From RHKX01 sp035759925 (lineage in GTDB: Bacteria > Actinomycetota > Thermoleophilia > Solirubrobacterales > 70-9): 64,000 bases of DNA. The notes below the pieces were generated by a model that saw only the letters and a list, made by a program, of their open reading frames with translations, did not search any database and was not told the DNA's origin. Position numbers and translations under genes: made by a program. Position 1 is the stretch's first letter; each line of letters starts with the position of its first letter. Below are positions 42,250-49,647 of this stretch, in pieces. The stretch is taken from the NCBI GenBank assembly GCA_035759925.1, contig DASTTY010000078.1:1-64000 (forward strand), in the 5' to 3' direction.

Positions 42250-42596
42250 CACCCCGGCTCCGGACGGGCCCAGGCCTCCGAGTCGACGCCGAGATGCCCA
42301 CTCAGTCCCGGCAGCAACGCCGGCGGCTGCAGCTCGATCGCGACGCGGCCGTCGTCGACATCGACCTCGATTCGGCGTTCCGCCCAGCCCGGCAGCCCGG
42401 CCCGCGCCGCCGCAGCGGCGTCACGGCCGTCGGCGGCGGCGATCGCGCCGGCCTCCGCCGCCCCGTCGGCGAGCGACTGCGCGTAGCCGACGGCGAAGAG
42501 CTGTAACGCGATCAGCGCCGCCAGGCCGAGCAGCGGCAGCCCGGCGATCAGCTCGAGCTGTGCCTGCCCGGCGGGACTCCGGAGCCGCTCAGCCAC
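42249..42596 (-). CDS. TadE-like pseudopilin
   Basis: This 115-residue protein has the TadE signature: a short polar N-terminus with GQAQLELIAG, then one hydrophobic helix (LPLLGLAALIALQLFAVGYAQ), then a small extracytoplasmic domain. TadE proteins are minor pilins of the Flp/Tad system. It overlaps the upstream TadE-like gene by eight bases and the downstream fusion gene by a few, so the three are made together. Confidence 0.75.
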   Translation of the reverse strand: MAERLRSPAGQAQLELIAGLPLLGLAALIALQLFAVGYAQSLADGAAEAGAIAAADGRDAAAAARAGLPGWAERRIEVDVDDGRVAIELQPPALLPGLSGHLGVDSEAWARPEPG

Positions 42597-42963
42597 CGGG
42601 CACCCCGTCCGGCGGGCCGAGCAGGCTCGCAGCGCTGACCGGGATCCGCGGTCCGAGCGGCAACGCCCGCGGCGCCGTCACCTCGACGGCGGCGGAATCG
42701 GCCCCGACCTCGACCGTCGCGGCCGACCGGAAGCTCGGCGGCAGCGCCCGCCGCGCCGCACGCTCGGGATCGGCGCCAACGTAGTCGGCCCGCGCCGCCG
42801 CGCGGGCGGCTGCCGCCGCCGTCAGCGCCGCGTGGCCCGCCAGCGCCGCTTGGAGCAGCGCCAGCGCGACGATGACGAGGACGGGGACGACCGCGACGAA
42901 GGCCACCGCCGCCTGACCGCTCTCGCCGCTCCCCGTTCCCGCCGGCATCCTCTCCCCGTCCAT
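42589..42963 (-). CDS. TadE-like pseudopilin
   Basis: This 124-residue protein shows GESGQAAVAFVAVVPVL, the GQ...E/A-helix pattern of TadE/TadG-like proteins, followed by a small hydrophilic domain rich in Ala and Pro. It is first in a three-gene set with another TadE-like protein and the P-loop/TadG/M15/SLT fusion. The usual Tad motor genes (tadA, tadB, tadC) are not next to it. TAGCTT lies six bases upstream of the ATG. Confidence 0.72.
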   Translation of the reverse strand: MDGERMPAGTGSGESGQAAVAFVAVVPVLVIVALALLQAALAGHAALTAAAAARAAARADYVGADPERAARRALPPSFRSAATVEVGADSAAVEVTAPRALPLGPRIPVSAASLLGPPDGVPGG

Positions 42964-42969
42964 GCATCG

Positions 42970-42975
42970 AAGCTA
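42970..42975 (-). promoter_or_regulatory. Candidate -10 (TAGCTT) for leaderless tadE-like operon
   Basis: TAGCTT ends six bases before the ATG at 42963. Confidence 0.4.
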
Positions 42976-43054
42976 GGCCGCCGCGGGTAACGCGTGGGGT
43001 CCTGATTGCAACGATTCGGTGACGGATGCGGAGCAATTCAGCGCCGCGGATGAC

Positions 43055-43405
43055 CTAGATGCTCTGCGCCTCGCGCCAGGTGTTGAGGATCAGCCAGCCG
43101 GCCGCGACGAGGATCGCGACCCAGGCGATCGTGCCGAGGCCGGTCGAGAGCATCTCGTCGGCGCCGGCGATCATCAGCGCGATCGCGCCGACGCTGCCGT
43201 AGACCAGCCAGCGCTGCCGCTCGGTCATCGTGTCGCGCTGCAGGCTCGTGTCCTTCCAGAACCGGACCAGCATCCCGCCGATCGCGACCGCGAAGAGGAG
43301 CGAGAGGGCGACGAGGATCCCCTCGGCTACGTTGCCGCCCGCCGGCAGGACCGTCAGCGCGAGCGCCAGCAGCAGGATGATCAGCACGTTGCAGAGCGTC
43401 CTCAC
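43055..43405 (-). CDS. Small membrane protein of unknown function
   Basis: This 116-residue protein has four hydrophobic stretches: two in the first half (about 5-23 and 29-47), a charged middle (FWKDTSLQRDTMTERQRW), and two more (about 68-84 and 91-107). I do not recognise the family. It starts at GTG and lies after the tadE-like operon and before the phosphate genes, on the same strand as both but with clear gaps, so no partner is evident. Confidence 0.6.
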   Translation of the reverse strand: MRTLCNVLIILLLALALTVLPAGGNVAEGILVALSLLFAVAIGGMLVRFWKDTSLQRDTMTERQRWLVYGSVGAIALMIAGADEMLSTGLGTIAWVAILVAAGWLILNTWREAQSI

Positions 43406-43462
43406 CGGACGAATCCTGACGGATCGGCGCCGGCGGCACGGCGCTCGGCGTAGATGGCCGCT

Positions 43463-43729
43463 CTAACCGTGGATCATCACCGCGATGCCGAGCGCGATCG
43501 CTCCGGCGAAGGCGAGCGTCGCCACCCCCGCGAGGATCCCGGCACCGAGGGCCGCCAGGTCGCGGCCGTTGCGCTGCATCTCCGCCGCGGTCGCGAAGCC
43601 GAAGATCGCGACCGACGCGGCAACGGTCACGAAGATCCCGGCGACGAGCGACGCGAGCACCGAGTCGAGCAGCGCCTCGGTGTCGACCACGGTCCCGGTG
43701 AGCACGGAGATCAGCGCTGCGAGGCTCAT
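43463..43729 (-). CDS. Small two- or three-helix membrane protein coupled to pit
   Basis: This 88-residue protein is mostly hydrophobic, with helices at about 24-46 and 60-85 joined by a short charged loop (AEMQRNGRDLAAL). Its ATG overlaps the pit stop as ATGA, so it is translated with the phosphate transporter and may be an accessory subunit. I do not recognise the family. Confidence 0.7.
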   Translation of the reverse strand: MSLAALISVLTGTVVDTEALLDSVLASLVAGIFVTVAASVAIFGFATAAEMQRNGRDLAALGAGILAGVATLAFAGAIALGIAVMIHG

Positions 43730-44826
43730 ACGGTCGGCACCGGTTGGCCCTGGCGGATCCGCCGCGCGAACAGCGTCAGCCCGAGCATGATCGCGAGGAC
43801 CGAGAGGATCAACGGTCCGGCGGCCCCGTCGCCGAAGATGCTCGTGAACGCGTACGACGCGGCGCCGATCGCCGCCGCCGCCGGCAGGGTCAGAAACCAG
43901 GCGGCGACGATGTTGCCGGCCACCCCCCAGCGGACCGCGGAGAGCCGGACGCCCGCGCCCGAGCCCATCACGCCGCCGGCGATCACCTGGGTCGTCGAGA
44001 GCGGGAACCCGAAGTGCGATGAGGCGAGGATCACGGCGGCGCCGGCGCCCTGGGCCGAGAAGCCCTGCGCGGAGTCCATCTTGATGATCCGGGTACCCAT
44101 CGTCCGGATGATCCGCCAGCCGCCGGTGTAGGTGCCGAGGGCGATCGCCGAGGCCGACGCGACGATCACCCAGGTCGGGATGTGGAAGCCGGTCGAGGGC
44201 AGGTTGCCGTTCGCGATCAGCGCCAGCGTGATCACGCCCATCGTCTTCTGGGCGTCGTTGGTGCCGTGGGCGAGCGCCAGCATCCCGCCGGAGACGATCT
44301 GACCGAGCCGGAAGCCGCGCGTGACCGGCCCGGGCCGGAGCCGGGCGCAGATCCGGTACGCGATGATGATCGCGATCGCGCCGATCACGAACGCCACGAC
44401 CGGGGCGACGATGGCCGGGATCAGGACCTTGCCGAGGATTCCCGCACCCTCGACCGCCGAGGTGCCGACGGCGGCGATGACGGCCCCGACGACGCCGCCG
44501 ATCAGCGCGTGCGACGAGCTCGACGGCAGCCCGAAGTACCAGGTGATCAGGTTCCAGGAGATCGCCCCGACCAGCCCGGCGAAGATCACCGTCGGCGTGA
44601 TCGCCGCCGCATCGACGACGTCGGAGGCGATCGTCGCCGCCACCTCGATCGAGATGAACGCGCCGGCGAAGTTGAGCAGCGCCGCCATTCCGACGGCCAC
44701 TCGCGGGGACAGCGCATGCGTCGATATCGAGGTCGCGACGACGTTGGCGGTGTCGTGAAAGCCGTTCGTGAAGTCGAAGACCAGCGCGGTCGCGACGACG
44801 ATCACCAGGACGACGTCTCCGTCCAC
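43726..44826 (-). CDS. pit: Inorganic phosphate transporter, PiT family
   Basis: This 366-residue permease has about ten membrane helices and the two repeated PiT motifs: FDFTNGFHDTANVVATSIST near the N-terminus and GTNDAQKTMGV in the second half. PiT proteins move metal-phosphate with protons or sodium. The GTG start overlaps an AGGAG, so the exact start is less certain; a second GTG lies 18 bases downstream. Upstream is a PhoU-like gene, a usual partner of PiT. Confidence 0.95.
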   Translation of the reverse strand: MDGDVVLVIVVATALVFDFTNGFHDTANVVATSISTHALSPRVAVGMAALLNFAGAFISIEVAATIASDVVDAAAITPTVIFAGLVGAISWNLITWYFGLPSSSSHALIGGVVGAVIAAVGTSAVEGAGILGKVLIPAIVAPVVAFVIGAIAIIIAYRICARLRPGPVTRGFRLGQIVSGGMLALAHGTNDAQKTMGVITLALIANGNLPSTGFHIPTWVIVASASAIALGTYTGGWRIIRTMGTRIIKMDSAQGFSAQGAGAAVILASSHFGFPLSTTQVIAGGVMGSGAGVRLSAVRWGVAGNIVAAWFLTLPAAAAIGAASYAFTSIFGDGAAGPLILSVLAIMLGLTLFARRIRQGQPVPTV

Positions 44827-44873
44827 CTCCTACCCGCAGCCTTCCCGTCTCGTTCCCGGTCCTGCCAAGTGAT

Positions 44874-45497
44874 CTAGGCGTTCTTGATCGCGACGCCCTC
44901 GATGATGTGGGCACAGGTCTCGGTCGCGTCGATCGCCCGCTCGAGGACCGCGAAGATGTCCTTCCAGCGGATCACGACCATCGGATCGATCCCGTTCGCG
45001 AACAGCGATGCGACCGCGTCGCGGGAGATCCGGTCGCCGTCGTTCTCGAGCCGGTGGATCTCGATCAGGTGGCTGTCGAGGTCCTTGAAGCCACGGAGGC
45101 CGTCGAGCGCCGTCGACAGCTCGCCGCAGCAGCCGACGAGGACGTCGGCGAGCGCGATCGCCTGCTGCATCGGCGCCTCGATCTGGTAGAGGCCGAGGAA
45201 GTCGCCGGCCTCCTCGATGTAGTCGACGACGTCGTCGACCTTGGTCGCGAGGCCGTAGATGTCCTCGCGGTCGAACGGGGTCACGAACGTCGAGTTGAGG
45301 CGGCGGATGATGTCGTGGGTGATCCGGTCGCCCTCCTGCTCGGCCTTGAGGATCTCCCGGTTCAGGCCCTCGGCGCCGTCGGGCCAGGTCTTGATCATCT
45401 CCTGGAGCAGATCGGCGGCACGGACGGCGTTGCGGCCGGACTCCGAGAGGAGGTCGAAGAAGACACGGTCCTTGGGCGCGAAGCTGAGGCTGACCAC
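44874..45497 (-). CDS. PhoU-like (DUF47) protein
   Basis: This 207-residue all-helical protein belongs to the DUF47 group found beside pit genes. It shows FYDLL-like FFDLLSESG at the start, the metal-binding EXXXD style motifs KAEQEGDRITHDI and RLENDGDRISRDAV, and KVDDVVDYIEEAGD. It probably regulates phosphate uptake. The GTG at 45497 was chosen because GATATT lies seven bases upstream; a TTG at 45506 is possible. The long frame beyond it is a shadow of wecB. Confidence 0.9.
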   Translation of the reverse strand: MVSLSFAPKDRVFFDLLSESGRNAVRAADLLQEMIKTWPDGAEGLNREILKAEQEGDRITHDIIRRLNSTFVTPFDREDIYGLATKVDDVVDYIEEAGDFLGLYQIEAPMQQAIALADVLVGCCGELSTALDGLRGFKDLDSHLIEIHRLENDGDRISRDAVASLFANGIDPMVVIRWKDIFAVLERAIDATETCAHIIEGVAIKNA

Positions 45498-45504
45498 GAA
45501 TCGC

Positions 45505-45510
45505 AATATC
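45505..45510 (-). promoter_or_regulatory. Candidate -10 (GATATT) for the phoU-like/pit genes
   Basis: GATATT ends seven bases before the GTG at 45497 in a locally AT-rich spot. Confidence 0.35.
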
Positions 45511-45579
45511 GCAGCTTCCGGGGCGCCGTCGCGACGCCGGACGGCGGAAACGCCGCAAACGGCGGATTCGCCGCCGAGC

Positions 45580-46665
45580 TCAGCCCCCGTGGCGGTCGGC
45601 GACGACGCGAGCGAGCCGCTCGGCCGCGTGACCATCCCAGAGCGGCGGCGGCTCCTCCGGCCGCGCCGGCGCCGCGGCGACGAGCTCCGGCACGTCGACG
45701 ATCCGCTCCGGCTCGAGCCCGAGCAGGTGGTTGGTGCCGTGCTCGATCGTGATCGGCCGCTCGGTGTTCGCGCGTAGCGTGAAGCAGGGGACGCCGAGGT
45801 AGGTCGTCTCCTCCTGAATCCCGCCGGAGTCCGTGAGGACGGCACCGGCATCCGCTTCCAGCGAGAGGAAGTCGAGGTAGCCGATCGGGTCGATCAGCCG
45901 CAGGCCGGGCGGCAACCCGCCGACTCCCTCACCGAGCGCCGCCCGCGTCCGCGGATGGACCGGGAAGAGGACCGGCATCGACTCCGACACCGACGCCAGC
46001 GCCGCGATCGCCGTGTCGAGCAGCGGCCCGTCGACGAGCGCCGGGCGGTGCAGCGTCACCAGCAGATAGGTCCCCGGCTCGAGGCCGTGCCGGTCGCAGG
46101 CGCGGCGCTCGCGGAACCGGCCTTCGAGAGCGACCAGCGAGTCGATCATCGTGTTGCCGACGAGGTGGACGCGGTCGCCGGCAATCCCTTCGGCGGCGAG
46201 GTTCGCGGCCGCATCGGGCGAGTGCGTGAAGAGCAGCTCGGCGACCTGGTCGGTGAGGACGCGGTTGACCTCCTCGGGCATCGTCCGGTCGCGGCTGCGC
46301 AGACCCGACTCGACGTGGGCGACCGGGATCTGCAGGTGGGCGCAGGCGAGCGCCGCCGCGAGCGTCGAGTTGACGTCGCCGGGGACGATCACCAGGTCGG
46401 GCTCCTCGGCGGTCAGGATCGGCGCGATCGCCTCGAGGACGCCCCCGATCTGGACCGCGTGCGACCCCGATCCGACGCCGAGCATGTGGTCGGGCTCGGG
46501 CACCCCGAGCTCCTCGAGGAAAACGTCCGACATCATCCGGTCGTAGTGCTGGCCCGTGTGGACGAGCACGTGCCGGCCGCCGGGGTCGATCGCGCGCAGG
46601 GCGGCGATGACCGGCGCCATCTTCACGAAGTTCGGACGCGTCCCGACGACGTGGAGGAGCCTCAT
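45580..46665 (-). CDS. wecB: UDP-N-acetylglucosamine 2-epimerase (non-hydrolysing)
   Basis: This 361-residue GT-B fold enzyme makes UDP-ManNAc for wall polymers. It has VVGTRPNFVKMAPV at the N-terminus, HTGQHYDRMMSD, HVESGLRSRD, and the C-terminal DSGGIQEE and RANTERPI. No other wall teichoic or enterobacterial antigen gene is close, so it stands alone. It starts at ATG after a short gap from phhB. Confidence 0.96.
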   Translation of the reverse strand: MRLLHVVGTRPNFVKMAPVIAALRAIDPGGRHVLVHTGQHYDRMMSDVFLEELGVPEPDHMLGVGSGSHAVQIGGVLEAIAPILTAEEPDLVIVPGDVNSTLAAALACAHLQIPVAHVESGLRSRDRTMPEEVNRVLTDQVAELLFTHSPDAAANLAAEGIAGDRVHLVGNTMIDSLVALEGRFRERRACDRHGLEPGTYLLVTLHRPALVDGPLLDTAIAALASVSESMPVLFPVHPRTRAALGEGVGGLPPGLRLIDPIGYLDFLSLEADAGAVLTDSGGIQEETTYLGVPCFTLRANTERPITIEHGTNHLLGLEPERIVDVPELVAAAPARPEEPPPLWDGHAAERLARVVADRHGG

Positions 46666-46678
46666 CGACCCATGCCGG

Positions 46679-46954
46679 TCAGGCGAGTGCGTCGATCCGG
46701 GCGGCGAGCTCGAAATCGGCGGCGGTCAGTCCGCCCTCCGAGTGGGTCGAGATCCGGACCGTGACGGTCGCCCAGGAGATCTCGAGGTCGGGGTGATGAC
46801 CGAGCTCCTCGGCGGGTTCGACGAGCGCCTCCGCGAACCGCACCGAGCCGACGAAGTCGCCGCGCTCGAACTCGCGGACGATCGCGTCGCCGTCGCGGCT
46901 CCAGCCCTCGACGGCTCCGAGACGGGCTTCGATCTCCTCGTCGCTGAGCAGCAT
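46679..46954 (-). CDS. phhB: Pterin-4-alpha-carbinolamine dehydratase
   Basis: This 91-residue protein has the diagnostic PCD motif HHPDLEISW followed by VRISTHSEGGLT. It dehydrates 4a-hydroxytetrahydrobiopterin or acts as a moonlighting transcription coactivator in eukaryotes. No aromatic amino acid hydroxylase is nearby. It shares a 24-base divergent gap with the BtuF-like gene, and TAGGAT lies six bases before its ATG. Confidence 0.95.
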   Translation of the reverse strand: MLLSDEEIEARLGAVEGWSRDGDAIVREFERGDFVGSVRFAEALVEPAEELGHHPDLEISWATVTVRISTHSEGGLTAADFELAARIDALA

Positions 46955-46960
46955 TCGTCG

Positions 46961-46966
46961 ATCCTA
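46961..46966 (-). promoter_or_regulatory. Candidate -10 (TAGGAT) for leaderless phhB
   Basis: TAGGAT on the minus strand ends six bases before the phhB ATG and overlaps by two bases the plus-strand TATAGT of the divergent gene. Confidence 0.5.
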
Positions 46967-46970
46967 TAGT
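46965..46970 (+). promoter_or_regulatory. Candidate -10 (TATAGT) for leaderless BtuF-like gene
   Basis: TATAGT ends eight bases before the ATG at 46979. Confidence 0.55.
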
Positions 46971-46978
46971 CAGCGGCG

Positions 46979-47866
46979 ATGCGGATCGCAAGCCTCGTCC
47001 CCTCGGCCACCGAGATGTGCTTCGCGCTCGGCCTCGGCGACGACGTCGTCGCGGTCACCCACGAGTGCGATCATCCGGCCGCGACCGCCGCGCTGCCGCG
47101 GCTGACGCGGAGCCTCATCCCGGCCGGCCTCGACGCCGCCGCGATCGACGCGGCCGTTCGCGAGCGCATCGATGCGGGTGAGTCGCTCTACGTGCTCGAT
47201 GCCTCCGCGCTCGCCGATCTCGAGCCGGACCTGATCGTCACCCAGCAGGTCTGCGCCGTCTGTGCCGTCTCCTGCGACGACGTCCGCGCGGTCGCCGCCG
47301 GGCTGCCGTCGCGGCCCGCCGTCCTCTCGCTCGACCCCGCTCGGCTCGGCGACGTCCTCGACGATGCCGAGACGCTCGCCGCGGCTGCCGGCGAGCCGGG
47401 TGCCGGGACCTCGCTCCGGGCTGAGCTCGAGGTCCGGATCGGCGCGGTCCGCTCGGCCGTCGCCGCCGCGCCGCGACCGCGCGTCGCTGCGATCGAATGG
47501 CTCGACCCGCCCTATCGCGCCGGCCACTGGCTGCCGGAGATGATCGCGGCGGCCGGCGGCAGCGACGCCCTCGCCGCTCCCGGCGAGCGCTCGCAGGAGA
47601 TCGGCTGGGGCGAGGTCGCCGCCGCCCGCCCCGATGTCGTGGTGGTCATGCCCTGCGGCCTCGACGCCGACGCCGCCGAGGCCGAGGCGCGGCGGCACGC
47701 GGCGGCGCTCGCCGAGCTCGGGGCGGAGGCGTTCGCCGTCGATGCGGCTGCATCGTTCTCGCGGCCGGGGCCGCGGCTCGCCGACGGCGTCGAGTTGCTC
47801 GGGCATCTCCTCCACCCGACGCTCGTTCCCGCCCCGCCCGGCCTCGAGGCGCGGCAGCTCGGCTGA
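46979..47866 (+). CDS. BtuF/FepB-like cobalamin-binding protein without signal peptide
   Basis: This 295-residue protein has the class III substrate-binding fold of vitamin B12 and siderophore binding proteins: IASLVPSATEMCFALGLGDD, GVTHECDHPA-like VTHECDHP, a helical backbone, and IEWLDPPYRAGHWLPEM in the second lobe. It begins directly with the first beta strand and lacks a signal peptide or lipobox. It is therefore predicted cytosolic, unlike BtuF. No ABC permease lies next to it, so the ligand is unproven. Confidence 0.82.
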   Translation: MRIASLVPSATEMCFALGLGDDVVAVTHECDHPAATAALPRLTRSLIPAGLDAAAIDAAVRERIDAGESLYVLDASALADLEPDLIVTQQVCAVCAVSCDDVRAVAAGLPSRPAVLSLDPARLGDVLDDAETLAAAAGEPGAGTSLRAELEVRIGAVRSAVAAAPRPRVAAIEWLDPPYRAGHWLPEMIAAAGGSDALAAPGERSQEIGWGEVAAARPDVVVVMPCGLDADAAEAEARRHAAALAELGAEAFAVDAAASFSRPGPRLADGVELLGHLLHPTLVPAPPGLEARQLG

Positions 47867-47879
47867 AGCGGCGATCCGG

Positions 47880-48758
47880 CTAGAGCGTGAAGTTGACGCC
47901 CTGCTGGGCGACGATGATCGCGGCCGCGAAGAAGACGACCGCGAGACCGGCCATCGCCATCAGCTCGCCGGGAAGGGTCTCGCGGCGGGCGAGGCTGCGC
48001 TCGGCCGCGACGACGATCAGACCGCCGATCAGACCGCCGACGATCCCGCCGAGATGGCCGCCGACGCTGATGTTCGAGGCGGCGAACGTGAAGACGAGGT
48101 TGATGACGAGCCAGAACGCGAGCTGCTGGACGACCTCCATGTGGCCGCGCTGGCGGGCGATCAGGATCGTCGCCACGAACAGGCCGTAGATGGCTCCGGA
48201 GGCCCCGACCGTGAACGTGACCGGGTCGGACATGATCAGCGCCCCGACCGCTCCGGCGATCAGCGAGACGAGGTAGACGGCGACGAAGCGGACCGTGCCG
48301 ATCGCCGGCTCGAGCACCTGCCCGAGGATGTAGAGGACGAACATGTTCAGGCCGAGGTGGATCAGTCCGCCGTGGAGGAAGCCGGAGCTGATGATCCGCC
48401 ACCACTCGCCGCCGTCGGACTGGATCACCTGCCCGCCTCCCCCGCAGATGCCACCGTCGCCGACCGCGTTCCCGCAGAGGGCGCCGTGGGCGAACAGCGA
48501 CCCGTCGGTCCCCGACGGTCCGCCGCCGAGCAGCTGCAGCACGAACACGAAGACGTTGATCCCGATCAGCGCGTAGGTCGCCTGCATCCGGCCCGACCGC
48601 ATCGACCGTGCCGTCCGCACCTCGGTCCGGTCGCCGGCGCACTCGGGACAGCGCATCCCGACCGAAGTCGGCGTCATGCATTCCGGGCAGATCGGCCGGC
48701 CGCAGCGAGAGCAGGCAACGCCGGTCTCGCGGTCGGGGTGGCGGTAACAGGTGGCGAT
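47880..48758 (-). CDS. Rhomboid intramembrane serine protease with N-terminal zinc finger, probable ATC start
   Basis: The membrane part has the rhomboid catalytic pair: Ser in VGASGAIYGL and His in GGHLGGIVGGLIGG, with WW/R and HGGLIHLGLNM before them. The region before the ATG at 48677 is in frame and encodes a complete B-box-like finger (CYRHPDRETGVACSRCGRP, then CPEC). Starting at 48677 would cut this finger in half. Upstream to the stop codon there is no ATG, GTG or TTG; the ATC at 48758 (ATC GCC ACC TGT TAC) falls where homologues would begin MATCYRHP. Length is then 292 residues. Confidence 0.8.
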   Translation of the reverse strand: MATCYRHPDRETGVACSRCGRPICPECMTPTSVGMRCPECAGDRTEVRTARSMRSGRMQATYALIGINVFVFVLQLLGGGPSGTDGSLFAHGALCGNAVGDGGICGGGGQVIQSDGGEWWRIISSGFLHGGLIHLGLNMFVLYILGQVLEPAIGTVRFVAVYLVSLIAGAVGALIMSDPVTFTVGASGAIYGLFVATILIARQRGHMEVVQQLAFWLVINLVFTFAASNISVGGHLGGIVGGLIGGLIVVAAERSLARRETLPGELMAMAGLAVVFFAAAIIVAQQGVNFTL

Positions 48759-48818
48759 GGGGCCGGGAAGGGTAATCGACGGCCGTCGCCCGCTCGCTCG
48801 AACCGGCCCGAATCAACA

Positions 48819-48824
48819 TACGCT
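48819..48824 (+). promoter_or_regulatory. Candidate -10 (TACGCT) for leaderless DUF4383 gene
   Basis: TACGCT ends nine bases before the ATG at 48834. Confidence 0.35.
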
Positions 48825-48833
48825 GTGGAATCG

Positions 48834-49331
48834 ATGCCCGACAGAACGGATCAGCGGCCGCCCCGGGCGACCGACGAGGCGGGGCCGGCGCGGCTCTACG
48901 CGCTCGCCGCCGGCGTCTTCTTGTCGCTCCTCGGCGTGCTCGGCTTCTTCTACGACGCCGGCTTCGACACCGGCACGAAGCTCGCCGCCGACGACATCGC
49001 CGGGATTATCGTCGTCAACGGCTGGCGAAACGTGATCTACCTCGCCAGCGGCCTCCTCGCCCTCGCCTTCGCACCCCGGCACGCGCGCCGGACCGCGGCG
49101 GCGCTCGCCGGCTTCTACCTCATCTACGGGATCTGGGGCCTGATCGGCACCGATCACGACATCGGCAACATTCTCGAGGTCCTGCCGCTGACCGACGAGG
49201 ACAACGTCCTTCACCTCGTGATCGGCGGCCTCGGCGCGATCGCGGCGCTCGCCGACCGGCCGCTTCCGAGCCTGCCGCGGCGGAAGCCGAAGCCGAAGCG
49301 GAGGCGCGCGTCTAGCCGATCGCGCGCCTGA
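48834..49331 (+). CDS. DUF4383 membrane protein
   Basis: This 165-residue protein has four membrane helices (LYALAAGVFLSLLGVLGFFY, then NVIYLASGLLALAF, AAALAGFYLIYGIWGLIG, and VLHLVIGGLGAIAAL) typical of DUF4383, found widely in actinobacteria without a known role. The basic tail (PKPKRRRASSRSRA) is cytoplasmic. It diverges from the rhomboid gene and its 3' end overlaps the convergent gene at 49312 by 20 bases. Confidence 0.85.
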   Translation: MPDRTDQRPPRATDEAGPARLYALAAGVFLSLLGVLGFFYDAGFDTGTKLAADDIAGIIVVNGWRNVIYLASGLLALAFAPRHARRTAAALAGFYLIYGIWGLIGTDHDIGNILEVLPLTDEDNVLHLVIGGLGAIAALADRPLPSLPRRKPKPKRRRASSRSRA

Positions 49332-49647
49332 TCCCGTCGGCGAAGCCGCGCAGCCCCTCACCGCGGCGACGGCGCCGGACCTCGATCAGGACGAGCGCGG
49401 TGCCGGCGACGCCGCCGACCGCGGCGGCGGCCACCGGCCGGACCCAGTTGCGGGGGTCGCGGAGGGCCTGAAGCTCGGTCTCGGAGAGCTCGTCGGCCCA
49501 CCAGGAGAGCTCGTTGGCGGCGGCCCCGGTCAGCTTCGACAGCGTCGACTCGACGCGGCTGCCGAGCCGCTCCGGCGGCTCGATCGGGCGCAGCGCCTCG
49601 GCGAGCATCCGCTCGAGGTCCTCGGATTCGAACCGGGGCTCATTCAT
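49312..49647 (-). CDS. Single-helix membrane protein partnered with an ECF sigma factor
   Basis: This 111-residue protein has an acidic N-terminal half (EDLERMLAEALRPIEPPERLGSRVESTL) and one membrane helix near 72-90 (VRPVAAAAVGGVAGTALVLI) followed by RRRRR. It overlaps the ECF sigma gene by eight bases, the usual position of an anti-sigma factor. The zinc-binding HxxxCxxC motif of ZAS anti-sigmas is absent, so a regulator of another kind is equally possible. Confidence 0.75.
   Translation of the reverse strand: MNEPRFESEDLERMLAEALRPIEPPERLGSRVESTLSKLTGAAANELSWWADELSETELQALRDPRNWVRPVAAAAVGGVAGTALVLIEVRRRRRGEGLRGFADGIRRAIG

Noticed and set aside
40255..42486. Long plus-strand frame of about 800 codons over the TadG/M15/SLT fusion
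   Set aside because: The minus-strand protein has several intact catalytic motifs; the plus-strand reading is Arg/Gly/Ala-rich noise.
42964..43054. Search for a hidden small gene between tadE-like and the next membrane protein
   Set aside because: Only short frames without ribosome sites or hydrophobic pattern are present; the space seems to hold just the promoter.
49612..49640. GATTCGAACC motif resembling a tRNA T-arm
   Set aside because: It lies inside the 111-residue protein gene, and no acceptor or anticodon stem can be formed around it.
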